Positions 56,949 through 64,000 of a stretch of 64,000 bases of DNA are shown piece after piece (the first letter of the stretch is position 1; each line of letters begins with the position of its first letter). The notes under the pieces were generated by a model. That model saw nothing but the letters and a program-made list of their open reading frames with translations, was not told the origin of the DNA and made no database searches. Made by a program: the position numbers and the translations under genes. The DNA is from JAOPZW01 sp963806015 (lineage in GTDB: Bacteria; Actinomycetota; Thermoleophilia; Solirubrobacterales; Solirubrobacteraceae). The DNA lies in NCBI GenBank assembly GCA_963806015.1, contig CAWDWM010000006.1, positions 372,001 through 436,000 of the forward strand, written 5' to 3'.

Positions 56949-58460
56949 ATGGACAGCCTGGCGCAGCTTCTGACCGAGACGGCCGCCAAATACGGCGAGC
57001 GGCCGGCGCTCAAGCTCGACGACACCGTCGTCACCTACGACGTGCTGAACGAGGACGCGACGCGCGTGGCAGGCCTGTTGAAGGATCTGGGTCTGAAGCC
57101 GGGCGACCGCGTCGGCGTCATGCTGCCGAACGTTCCGTATTTCGGGGCCGCCTATTACGGTGTCCTGCGCGCGGGCGGTGTCGTGGTGCCCGTCAACGTT
57201 CTGCTCAAAGGTCGGGAGGTGGCCTTCTACCTCGCCGATCCTGGGGCCAAGTTCATCCTTGCGTGGTACGGCTTCGCGGATGCCGCCATGGAGGGCGCCC
57301 AAGCGGCCGGAGCCAAGACGGTCATCGTCAAGCCCGGGGGCTTCGAGCAGCTGCTGGCCGACGCGCCGCGGGCGCCCGAGGACGTGAAGCGCAACGGCTC
57401 GGACACCGCCGTCATCCTTTACACCTCCGGCACCACCGGCACGCCCAAGGGCGCGGAGCTCACGCATTCGAACCTGCTCGAGAACTGCCGCCAAGGCGGC
57501 ACGGAGCTCATGCACGTCAGGCCGGAGGACGTGATCCTCGGCGCGCTACCGCTGTTTCACTCGTTTGGGCAGACCTGCTGCTTGAACACCGCGGTCCGAG
57601 CCGGCGCCTGCCTGACGTTGATCCCGCGCTTCGAGCCCGGCAAGGCGCTGGAGATCATCCAGCGCGACGGCGTGACGCTCTTCGACGGCGTGCCGACGAT
57701 GTACCACGCGATGCTCCACCACCCTGACCGTGAGCGCTACGACGTGTCGGGTCTGCGCATGTGCGTCTCCGGTGGGTCGGCGATGCCCGCGGAGGTCATG
57801 CGCAGCTTCGAGGAGGCGTTCGGCTGCATCGTCCTTGAGGGCTACGGCCTGTCAGAGACGTCGCCGGTGGCGTCGTTCAACCACCCCGAGCGCGAGCGCA
57901 AGCCCGGCTCGATCGGCACGCCGATCCACGGCGTCGAGATGAAGGTGGTCGACGACGACGGCAATGACCTGCCGCTGGGTGAGGTGGGCGAGATCGCGAT
58001 CCGCGGCCACAACGTGATGAAGGGCTACTGGAACCGCCCGGACGCGACCGAGGAGGTGCTCAAGGACGGCTGGCTGCTGACGGGCGATCTGGCGCGAGTG
58101 GACGACGACGGCTACTTCTTCATCGTCGATCGCAAGAAGGACATGATCATCCGCGGCGGCTTCAACGTGTACCCGCGCGAGGTCGAAGAAGTGCTCTACG
58201 AGCATCCCGCCGTCTTCGAAGCCGCCGTGGTCGGCGTGACAGACGAAGCGATGGGTGAGGAGGTCGGCGCGGCGATCACCATCAGGCCCGGGGCTGACGC
58301 GTCCGCCGATGAGATCCGCGCGTTCGTCAAGGAGCGCGTCGCTCCGTACAAGTACCCACGCGCGATCTGGTTCGTGGACACGCTTCCCAAGGGCGCCACG
58401 GGCAAGATCCTCAAGCGCGAGATCGACGTCCCCCCCGCGTCCGTCGCCCATTGGCCATAG
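56949..58460 (+). CDS. Long-chain fatty acid-CoA ligase (acyl-CoA synthetase)
   Basis: It has 503 residues from ATG 56949 with the strong ribosome-binding site GGGAGGAGACC. The AMP-binding motif ILYTSGTTGTPKGAELTH, the later VLEGYGLSETSP, the Asp of LLTGDLARVDDDG and the C-terminal catalytic Lys of KGATGKILKR are all present. It forms acyl-AMP and then acyl-CoA in fatty acid breakdown or lipid making; chain length is unknown. It follows a divergent gap and ends 54 bp before the AraC gene on the opposite strand. Confidence 0.93.
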   Translation: MDSLAQLLTETAAKYGERPALKLDDTVVTYDVLNEDATRVAGLLKDLGLKPGDRVGVMLPNVPYFGAAYYGVLRAGGVVVPVNVLLKGREVAFYLADPGAKFILAWYGFADAAMEGAQAAGAKTVIVKPGGFEQLLADAPRAPEDVKRNGSDTAVILYTSGTTGTPKGAELTHSNLLENCRQGGTELMHVRPEDVILGALPLFHSFGQTCCLNTAVRAGACLTLIPRFEPGKALEIIQRDGVTLFDGVPTMYHAMLHHPDRERYDVSGLRMCVSGGSAMPAEVMRSFEEAFGCIVLEGYGLSETSPVASFNHPERERKPGSIGTPIHGVEMKVVDDDGNDLPLGEVGEIAIRGHNVMKGYWNRPDATEEVLKDGWLLTGDLARVDDDGYFFIVDRKKDMIIRGGFNVYPREVEEVLYEHPAVFEAAVVGVTDEAMGEEVGAAITIRPGADASADEIRAFVKERVAPYKYPRAIWFVDTLPKGATGKILKREIDVPPASVAHWP

Positions 58461-58514
58461 CACTCGTCACCCATCTGCCGCCCGCCTTCTCATCGCGTAC
58501 GTCGAACACTGCGA

Positions 58515-59450
58515 TCAGGCGGCTCCTGCGCCGGCGCGCAGGCGGTCGGCATCGCGCCCCGGCGGAAGCCCGAACTGGCGTCGGTACTCGCGGCTGAACT
58601 GCGACGTGCTGTCGTAGCCGACGCGGTAGCCGACGGTGGCGACGTCATCGGCCCCGCTGAGCAGCAACAGGCGCGACTTCTGCAGGCGGATCTGCTTCTG
58701 GAATTGGATCGGGCTCAGCGCGGTGACCGCATGGAAGCTGCGGTGAAACGCAGACGTGCTCATGGCGCAGGAGCGAGCGAGGTCTTCGACGCGAAACGGC
58801 TCGTCGTAGTGCTCGGTGATCCAGCGGACCGCGCGACTCACCTGGGTCAGGCTGCTGTCGTCCAGTCCGATCTGGCGCACGCTCTCACCCAGAGGACCGC
58901 TGATGAGGCGCCAGAGGATCTCGCGCTCGATCAGCGGTGCGAGGACGTCGCGGTCGTTCGGGCTGTCGAGCAGGCGCACGATCCGCACGATGGCGTCGAG
59001 GAGGTCGGGCGAGGCGTCGGCCACGCCCAGCCCCGGGGGCGCGGGGCGAGCGCGTCGTGGTGGCGCCGACTCGGGCGCCGCGGCCCGGTCCAGGAGCAGT
59101 GACGCGATGGCCGACGGCCGGAAGATCAGGCCGAACCCCAACGCGGGCTCGTCCGCGGTGGCGTGCGTGTAGTGCCCGGTGATCGGCAGGTCGACGGAGG
59201 CGACCAGGTACTGGCCGGGTCGGTAGTCGTACACGCGATCGCCGATGGCCAGGCGCTTGGAACCTTGGGCGATGAGGGCCATGACCGTTCCGGTGGTCGA
59301 CGCCTCGGGCTCGCCCGGTCGGCCGGCGCTCGAGAGCAGGACGCCGTCGATCGCCGTCGTCTCGTCGGGCCGCGCATGTCGCGCGATCAGCCCGCGCAGC
59401 TCGGCGAGGAGGGCGTTGGTTCGCGGCGCTCCCATGAGCGGAACATACAT
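58515..59450 (-). CDS. AraC family transcriptional regulator with N-terminal sensor domain
   Basis: It has 311 residues from ATG 59450 (ATG 59435 is possible). Residues about 15-160 form an AraC_N cupin-like sensor (DYRPGQYLVASVDLPITGHYTHATADEPALGFGLIF). The C-terminal AraC DNA-binding domain has two helix-turn-helices (VEDLARSCAMSTSAFHRSFHAVTALSPIQFQKQI and VGYRVGYDSTSQFSREYRRQFGLPP). It is divergent from an SDR gene 120 bp away and probably controls it, a common arrangement for AraC_N regulators and oxidoreductases. Confidence 0.9.
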   Translation of the reverse strand: MYVPLMGAPRTNALLAELRGLIARHARPDETTAIDGVLLSSAGRPGEPEASTTGTVMALIAQGSKRLAIGDRVYDYRPGQYLVASVDLPITGHYTHATADEPALGFGLIFRPSAIASLLLDRAAAPESAPPRRARPAPPGLGVADASPDLLDAIVRIVRLLDSPNDRDVLAPLIEREILWRLISGPLGESVRQIGLDDSSLTQVSRAVRWITEHYDEPFRVEDLARSCAMSTSAFHRSFHAVTALSPIQFQKQIRLQKSRLLLLSGADDVATVGYRVGYDSTSQFSREYRRQFGLPPGRDADRLRAGAGAA

Positions 59451-59569
59451 GTCGCGGGCGGTCGCTGAGCGGCTCGCGTCGGCCAAGGCCCGGCTATCGA
59501 GCAGGATTGTGCATCGAAGCGGCAGTTCTGTTCTCACGCTGCATGCCGACCGGCTGGTTCGCTTGCCGC

Positions 59570-60337
59570 ATGACACGCAACGACAGTTCCATTCACAAGA
59601 CCGTGCTCATCACCGGCTGCTCTTCGGGCTACGGCCTGGAGACCGCGCGCCGCTTCCACTCCGAGGGCTGGAACGTGGTCGCCACGATGCGCACTCCACG
59701 CGAAGACCTCCTGCCCCAGTCAGACCGGGTCCGCCTGATCGCGCTCGACGTGACGAAGCCCGAGTCCGTCGCCGCCGCGCTCGAGGCCGCCGGGCCGATC
59801 GACGTCCTCGTCAACAATGCGGGCATCGGGGCCATGGGCGCCTTCGAGGCAACGCCGATCGCCGCGGTGCGCGAGCTCTTCGAGACCAACACCTTCGGCG
59901 CGATGGCCATGACCCAGGCGGTGCTGCCCCAGTTCCGCGCGCAGCGGTCAGGCGTGGTGGTGAACGTGACGTCGAGCGCGACGTTGGCGCGGATGCCCTT
60001 GGTGGCCGCATACACGGCGAGCAAGACCGCGGTCGAGGGGTTCGCCGCGTCACTCGCGCTCGAGCTCGAGGACTTCGGCGTCAGCGTGAAGCTGGTCGAG
60101 CCCGGCTACTGCCCGACGACAGACTTCACCAGCAACGGGGTGCCGCGGATGGACGGGCTCATCCCGGAGGCGTATGCGCCCTTCGCAGAACGCGTCATGG
60201 CGGACTTCCAGCAGCCGACGCGCGTGACGCACGAGTCCGATGTCGCCGAGGCGGTGTGGCGCGCCGCGAACGATGAGACCGGGCAGCTGCACTTCCCGGC
60301 GGGCCCCGACGCCGTGGCGCTGGCTCAGTACAGGTGA
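59570..60337 (+). CDS. SDR family oxidoreductase next to an AraC regulator
   Basis: It has 255 residues from ATG 59570. The NAD(P) motif ITGCSSGYGLETARRFH is near residue 15, NNAGIGAMGAFEA near 85, the Ser of VTSSATLARMP near 140 and active-site YTASKTAVEGFAASL near 148. The protein is of normal classical SDR length. The divergent AraC-type gene likely senses its substrate or product. It ends 10 bp before a decayed junction on the opposite strand. Confidence 0.9.
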   Translation: MTRNDSSIHKTVLITGCSSGYGLETARRFHSEGWNVVATMRTPREDLLPQSDRVRLIALDVTKPESVAAALEAAGPIDVLVNNAGIGAMGAFEATPIAAVRELFETNTFGAMAMTQAVLPQFRAQRSGVVVNVTSSATLARMPLVAAYTASKTAVEGFAASLALELEDFGVSVKLVEPGYCPTTDFTSNGVPRMDGLIPEAYAPFAERVMADFQQPTRVTHESDVAEAVWRAANDETGQLHFPAGPDAVALAQYR

Positions 60338-60347
60338 ACCGGCGGCT

Positions 60348-60584
60348 TCAGTCGAACACGTCGACCCACGTCAGCACGCGGCTGCTCTCGCCCGCGTAGA
60401 TCGGCACGTCGCGGAAGCGCCGATGCTCGCTGGGGCGGCGTGCCTCGGTCTCGCGGACGATCTTCGCGATGGCAGCGAGGTCGACCTGACGTGGGTCGTC
60501 CTGGAGGCGGATGGCAACGCCCTCGACGACGAAGTGCACCGACGTGTCGTAGAGGGCGCGAGGCGCCGGCTCGCGCAACTCCAC
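60348..60584 (-). CDS. Hypothetical protein, 5' end unclear (possible remnant)
   Basis: A GTG at 60584 gives 78 residues ending DVFD. However, reading in frame above it continues sensibly for about 30 more residues (HIVVDNSNGADPRFASELRV) up to 60671 with no ATG, GTG or TTG start. This suggests that the original gene began further up and has lost its start. The region just upstream carries a scrap of an aminotransferase-type (MocR) C-terminus on the same strand (60646-60812), so a deletion may have joined the two. Function is unknown. Confidence 0.45.
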   Translation of the reverse strand: MELREPAPRALYDTSVHFVVEGVAIRLQDDPRQVDLAAIAKIVRETEARRPSEHRRFRDVPIYAGESSRVLTWVDVFD

Positions 60585-60645
60585 CTCGAAACCGGCGGCG
60601 GTCAGCGCGACGCGCAGCTCGGAGGCGAACCGCGGGTCAGCGCCG

Positions 60646-60812
60646 TTGCTGTTGTCGACGACGATGTGCGTGCGTTGAACGTAGCGAACGCGGCGGAGAT
60701 CTGGACCGCACGTCGGACAGCGCCGCGGCCAGCGTCTCGATCCCCTCGGCGAGCGCGCGCTCGTCGAGGGTCGCGTAGCCGAAGATGAGCCCCGGGCGGC
60801 CCTCGCAGGCGA
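60646..60812 (-). pseudogene. Remnant of a MocR/PLP-aminotransferase-like C-terminus
   Basis: In the minus frame, GRPGLIFGYATLDERALAEG and IETLAAALSD look like the last helices of the aminotransferase domain of MocR/GntR-type regulators or class I aminotransferases, where a GYA-LDE pattern recurs. The rest of that gene is absent: an in-frame stop lies just upstream and the frame ends shortly after. It is a scrap of about 55 residues at a recombined junction with the neighbouring remnant. Confidence 0.4.
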
Positions 60813-60829
60813 TCCGATACCTCTACCCG

Positions 60830-61018
60830 ATGGGCCGGCGCACCGAGCTCAGCGCGCAGCTTCTGGACCACGACGTGGACGTCAGTTGGTGGGTGACTCC
60901 GGACGCCTACCGGGACGGCTACTACGAGAAGCTCTACCGCGCGCTGCGCCACTGGGTCGCCGAGGACTTCCCGTTCGGCGCGCCCTACTACTCGAACGCC
61001 GTGATTCCACCCGATTAG
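60830..61018 (+). CDS. Short unrecognised protein or fragment
   Basis: It has 62 residues from ATG 60830; sensible reading may extend a few residues upstream. The chain is Trp/Tyr-rich (VSWWVTPDAYRDGYYEKLYRALRHWVAEDFPFG) and ends NAVIPPD. Its stop overlaps the convergent isocitrate-lyase-like gene by four bases, as with other gene ends in this window, which suggests a real gene end. It may be the C-terminal fragment of a larger enzyme cut by the same event that broke its neighbours. I do not recognise the family. Confidence 0.4.
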   Translation: MGRRTELSAQLLDHDVDVSWWVTPDAYRDGYYEKLYRALRHWVAEDFPFGAPYYSNAVIPPD

Positions 61019-61875
61019 TCGAGGCCGTAGCGAGCGCGCACGTCGTCCCAGCGCCCGGCGCCGGCGCGCTGGAAGATCTGCTCGACGCCGATGACCGGCA
61101 CCCCGTCGGGGTGCCGGCCGGTGGCGGCCAGGCCGGCGAGCGCGGCGTCGCCCGCGGCCAGGAGGGCGGCGAGCAGCAGCACGGGCACGATCGCGAGCCG
61201 ATAGCCGAGCTCCGCGGCCTGCGCCAGGCTGACCTCGGGCGTCTTGCCGCCCGCGACGACGTTCAAGAGGCAGGGCCCCTCGACGCGGCGGGGGACGTCG
61301 GCCAGCTCGTCGAGCGTCTGCGGCGCCTCCACGAAGGCCACGTCGGCGCCGGCCTGCAGCGCGCGATTCGCCCGCTCCACGGCCTCGTCGAAGCCGAGCC
61401 CGGCGCGCGCATCGGTGCGCGCGATCAGCACGAGATCGGGGTCCGGGCGATGCTCGGCGGCCGCCCGCACCTTGCTGATGAACTCCTCGGCCCCGATCAC
61501 CTGCTTGCGATCGAGGTGCCCGCAGCGCTTCGGGAACACCTGGTCCTCGATGTGCAGCGCCGCGACGCCGGCGGCCGCGTACTCGCGCACGGTGCGCACG
61601 ACGTTGAGCTCGTTCCCGAAGCCGGTGTCGGCGTCGGCGATCACGGGCGCCGCCACCGCGGCCGCGATCCGCGCAGCGTTCGCCGCCATCTCGGACATCG
61701 TCAGCAGACCGTAGTCCGGGTAGCCGAGGCTGGCCGCCGTGCCGGCGCCGGTCATGTAGACGACGGGGAAGCCCGCGTGCTCGACCATCCGCGCGGTCAG
61801 GCAGTCATAGGCACCGGGGGCGACGACGAGCGCCTCGCCGGCGAGCAGCTCGCGCAGCCGAGCTCCGGCCGTCAT
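61015..61875 (-). CDS. Isocitrate lyase/PEP mutase-family enzyme (2-methylisocitrate lyase-like)
   Basis: It has 286 residues from ATG 61875. The family is shown by LVVAPGAYDCLTARMVEHAG, VYMTGAGTAASLGYPD, VIADADTGFGNELNVVRTV and IEDQVFPKRCGHLDRK, the last carrying the catalytic Cys of the KRCGH motif. It cleaves or rearranges carbon-carbon or carbon-phosphorus bonds in 2-hydroxydicarboxylates or phosphoenolpyruvate analogues; the exact substrate is open. It follows the HbpS-like gene by one base. Confidence 0.9.
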   Translation of the reverse strand: MTAGARLRELLAGEALVVAPGAYDCLTARMVEHAGFPVVYMTGAGTAASLGYPDYGLLTMSEMAANAARIAAAVAAPVIADADTGFGNELNVVRTVREYAAAGVAALHIEDQVFPKRCGHLDRKQVIGAEEFISKVRAAAEHRPDPDLVLIARTDARAGLGFDEAVERANRALQAGADVAFVEAPQTLDELADVPRRVEGPCLLNVVAGGKTPEVSLAQAAELGYRLAIVPVLLLAALLAAGDAALAGLAATGRHPDGVPVIGVEQIFQRAGAGRWDDVRARYGLD

Positions 61876-61876
61876 G

Positions 61877-62299
61877 TCAGCCCAGCGCGGCCAGTGCCGC
61901 CTCGGCCACCTTCATGTCCTCGCTGTAGTGGCCACCGCTGACGCCGATGCCGCCCACCAGCTGATCCTCGACGACGATGGGGTAGCCGCCGCCGAACACC
62001 ACGAGCCGGTCGATGCCCGAGGGTGCGCCATCGGCCAGTGGCGGGTCATCCTTGATGAAGTCGTGCCAGCCGTGGGTCGGGAGGGCGAAGCCGACTGCGG
62101 TGTAGGCCTTGTCCTGCGCGACCTGAACGCTGAGCAGCGGCGCGCCGTCCATGCGACTGAAGGCCTTCAGGCCGCCTTCGTCGTCGACGATGGCCGTCAC
62201 GAACGGCTTGCCCAGCTCGTCCGCCTTGGCTTCGGCGGCTGCGATCAGCCGTCGCGCCGCTTCGCTGGAGATGCTGGCCTTCGCAAAGGTGTCTGCCAT
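61877..62299 (-). CDS. GlcG/HbpS-like heme-degrading or heme-binding protein
   Basis: It has 140 residues from ATG 62299 with GGGGGAAG upstream (a GTG right before is possible). The family pattern is clear: ISSEAARRLIAAAEAKADEL, TAIVDDEGGLKAFSRMDGA, DKAYTAVGFALPTHGW, VFGGGYPIVVEDQLVGGIGVSGG. Such proteins bind heme or cofactors and are often next to lyases or oxidoreductases. It is translated one base ahead of the isocitrate-lyase-like gene and probably acts with it. Confidence 0.85.
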   Translation of the reverse strand: MADTFAKASISSEAARRLIAAAEAKADELGKPFVTAIVDDEGGLKAFSRMDGAPLLSVQVAQDKAYTAVGFALPTHGWHDFIKDDPPLADGAPSGIDRLVVFGGGYPIVVEDQLVGGIGVSGGHYSEDMKVAEAALAALG

Positions 62300-62341
62300 C
62301 ACTTCCCCCTCGCTCGCTGGACGCTGCCCGCAGCGTAACGA

Positions 62342-62776
62342 TCAGCCGAGCAGGTAGTGGACCTCGGTCGTAGGCTCGACGTGCCCGTGGCCGTAGATCT
62401 CCCACCGGGGACCCGCGAGCTCGAGCTCTTGCGCCGCGGCGAAGCGGTGGACTGCCTCGTGCGCGTCGCCGAGCCCCGAGTACTCACCACGGTGGATCGT
62501 CATGGCGATCTCGCCGCCCGGCAGCTGCGACGGGACGACGCGGCGTTCGGGTGAGAACCGCTTGCCGACCAGCACCCCGACCTCGACGCTCGGCGCGTCG
62601 TCCTTGTAGAGCATCACGTTCTGCCACTTGGGGCCCGGACCCGGCGTGGGGGAAAGTTCTTCCCGCGGCCTGACGAAGGCGTAGACCTCGTCGAGGAGCT
62701 GCCGCCACAGCGCGGGAAAGCGCTCCCACGTGGTCGTCTGCGCGACGACCGCGGTCAGGCGCGGCGCGACGGTCAC
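62342..62776 (-). CDS. GyrI-like small-molecule-binding domain protein
   Basis: It has 144 residues from GTG 62776. A SHS2/GyrI-like fold is suggested by ALWRQLLDEVYAFVRP, NVMLYKDDAPSVEVGVLVG, MTIHRGEYSGLGDAHEAVHRFAAAQ and PRWEIYGHGHVEPTTEVHYLL. Such stand-alone domains bind drugs or amphipathic molecules and are common in actinobacteria. The gene is between the HbpS-like gene and the mannosidase-like gene on the same strand, with gaps of about 40 bp. Confidence 0.8.
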   Translation of the reverse strand: MTVAPRLTAVVAQTTTWERFPALWRQLLDEVYAFVRPREELSPTPGPGPKWQNVMLYKDDAPSVEVGVLVGKRFSPERRVVPSQLPGGEIAMTIHRGEYSGLGDAHEAVHRFAAAQELELAGPRWEIYGHGHVEPTTEVHYLLG

Positions 62777-62812
62777 CGTCTCCAGACGACGTGCTCGTCC
62801 ACGCGGCGCAGT

Positions 62813-64000
62813 CTAGGCGGGCGCACCGAGCGCGACGGTTACGATCTCGAACGGCCGGAACGGGATGACGACCTCGTCGCCGACGACCTGCGCCGGGGCG
62901 CGGCGGTCCTCCAGCAGGTTGGTGAACCACGCCTTGGTGAACGGCACGCCGACGCGCAGGCGCGCCGTGCCGCGCGCGCCGTGGGCCTCGTAGAGGCGGA
63001 CGATCAGCTCGTCGCCGTCCTCGGCGCGCTTGACGGTGTCGACGAGGACACCGGGAGCGTCGGTCGAGAACCACGAGTGCGGCGCCCCCACTCCCTCGCC
63101 GAGCAGCAGCGGGGCGTTGAAGCACAGGGCCTCCACGGTCACGCCGGCCTCCTGCCAGCCCCCGCGATGGGGATGGATCGCGAAGGCCAGCTCGTGGTGG
63201 CCGACGTCGGCCTCGGGGTCCGGCCACCGCGGCGAGCGCAGGAGCGTCATGCGCATCTCGGCTCCGTGGACCGACCAGCCGTAGGTCGCCGCGGACAGCA
63301 GGGCGACGCCGAAGCCGTGCTCGGAGAGGTCGGCGAAGCGGTGGCCGGGGACCTCGAACTGCGCGAGGTCGCGGCGCGTCGAGTAGTGCGTCGGGCGCTC
63401 GACGACGCCGAACTGCATCTCGTAGGTCGCGCGTGGGGCGTGCACGGCGACCGGGAAGCGCACCTTCAGCGCGCGCCGGTCCTCGTGCCAGTCGATCGCG
63501 CACTGGAACTCCAGCCGCCCGGACTCCGCGTCCAGCCGCACGGTCTGGAGCATCCGGCTGCGCCGCCCGATCGGGCGCTCGAAGGCCAGCTCCGCGCGGA
63601 GCGGGTCGGCGAGCGTCACCTCCGCACTGGTGGCCGCCGGGCAATCGCTGCGGGTCTCCAGATGGAACGGGTCGAGATCCCAGGCCTCGAAGGCGGTGGG
63701 GCGATCCTCGTAGAGCTCGAGCGCGTTGCCGGGGGCCGCCATGGCCTCGCGCCCGCTGGCCACCTCGACCAGCGACAGCAGCGTGCCGTCGCGGCTCAGG
63801 GCCGCGCGCAGGCGCCCGTTGTCGAGCACGAACCCCTCGTCGTCGCGCGCGACGCGCACGGCCGCGCCGGCGTCGACCAGCCGCCCGACGCCGCACGGCG
63901 GCGCCTCGGCCATCCGCAGGCCGGCGGCCGTCGACACCACCTCGCGGCGCTTCACGCCGACGGTGTTGACGACCTCGCCGGATGCCAGCCGGTCGCGGAT
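62813..64000 (-). CDS. Alpha-mannosidase-like glycosidase (GH38-type C-terminal part, 5' end outside window)
   Basis: The frame is open from the window edge; an ATG at 63955 is internal. The visible 395 residues match the beta-rich C-terminal domains of GH38 alpha-mannosidases: FVLDNGRLRAALSRDGTLLS, ALELYEDRPTAFEAWDLDP, RLYEAHGARGTARLRVG, AWFTNLLED. The catalytic (alpha/beta)7 and helical domains lie beyond the right edge. The enzyme is likely cytosolic and active on mannosides. Immediately upstream reads NTVGVKRREVV, typical of the junction before the C-terminal domain. Confidence 0.85.
   Translation of the reverse strand: MRDRLASGEVVNTVGVKRREVVSTAAGLRMAEAPPCGVGRLVDAGAAVRVARDDEGFVLDNGRLRAALSRDGTLLSLVEVASGREAMAAPGNALELYEDRPTAFEAWDLDPFHLETRSDCPAATSAEVTLADPLRAELAFERPIGRRSRMLQTVRLDAESGRLEFQCAIDWHEDRRALKVRFPVAVHAPRATYEMQFGVVERPTHYSTRRDLAQFEVPGHRFADLSEHGFGVALLSAATYGWSVHGAEMRMTLLRSPRWPDPEADVGHHELAFAIHPHRGGWQEAGVTVEALCFNAPLLLGEGVGAPHSWFSTDAPGVLVDTVKRAEDGDELIVRLYEAHGARGTARLRVGVPFTKAWFTNLLEDRRAPAQVVGDEVVIPFRPFEIVTVALGAPA

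Noticed and set aside
53986..56973. A 995-residue plus-strand frame opposite the delta-60 protein
   Set aside because: It mirrors repeats on the other strand and has no motif; the minus-strand protein has signal peptide and known repeats.
59451..59569. AraC binding site in the divergent region with the SDR
   Set aside because: Only loose inverted matches (GAAGCGGCA and TGCGGCAAG-like) were seen, below what I would call a site.
1..64000. tRNA, rRNA, phage genes, integrase, CRISPR array, plasmid origin
   Set aside because: None could be recognised by eye; no cloverleaf with CCA end, no transposase or integrase motif was found.

Overview
The window is very GC-rich (about 73% by eye), densely packed, uses many GTG and some TTG starts, and has many convergent genes whose stop codons touch or overlap. 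A SigA-type sigma factor of about 370 residues, a transaldolase/glucose-6-phosphate isomerase fusion followed by zwf and opcA, a ydaO-type (c-di-AMP) riboswitch ahead of a cell-wall protein, and many delta-60, RTX-like and Tat-exported proteins point to an actinobacterium. Thermoleophilia/Solirubrobacterales is my best guess, but this is inference and no rRNA or tRNA gene is present to test it.

Layout. 1-7.6 kb: partial SDR, phytoene-desaturase-like flavoprotein, a zincin-TPR protein paired with a small membrane protein, a two-domain VOC enzyme and a conserved hypothetical. 7.6-11.3 kb: universal stress protein divergent from a MarR regulator, a K+/H+ antiporter divergent from a Fur/Zur regulator, then a truncated SnoaL-like gene beside a short inverted-repeat element. 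11.3-16.1 kb: hybrid histidine kinase, flavin monooxygenase and an RTX-like secreted protein. 16.1-19.5 kb: a zinc/manganese ABC operon with a permease fused to its binding protein; its promoter carries the same palindrome as the Fur/Zur gene 9 kb away. 19.8-21.8 kb: two-component system plus a small membrane-anchored protein. 21.8-29.2 kb: GST, Tat-exported PGRP amidase with a duplicated 3' scrap next to two large hairpins, VOC, HxlR, a methyl-accepting-type receptor, AIM24, cupin and PilT-like ATPase. 29.3-36.6 kb: secreted small protein, BAAT-like lipoprotein hydrolase, SigA, c-di-AMP riboswitch and RlpA-like protein, MBL-fold protein, degenerate GGDEF protein and MoeA. 36.6-46.2 kb: MerR-DICT regulator, NmrA-like SDR, GlpX, MFS pump with TetR regulator, SDR, and an ECF sigma/anti-sigma pair. 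46.3-52.5 kb: sugar kinase, transaldolase-PGI, zwf and opcA, a pentose-phosphate operon. 52.5-64 kb: VOC and methyltransferase, a delta-60 repeat protein, acyl-CoA ligase, AraC and SDR, a decayed junction, a PEP mutase/isocitrate lyase-family enzyme with an HbpS-like protein, a GyrI-like protein and the 3' part of an alpha-mannosidase-like gene.

The most interesting signal is a family of short non-coding elements (11139-11306, 34254-34389, 44941-45308). They share terminal inverted repeats containing GCATCATCGAGG, and two of the three also carry an internal nested hairpin with a TTCATC/GATGAA core. They occupy all three convergent intergenic gaps longer than 100 bp, and one abuts a truncated gene. 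Other points are shared Zur-like operators 9 kb apart, a permease-binding-protein fusion, a ROK kinase without its zinc cysteines, and four convergent gene pairs that share a single CTAG as both stop codons.
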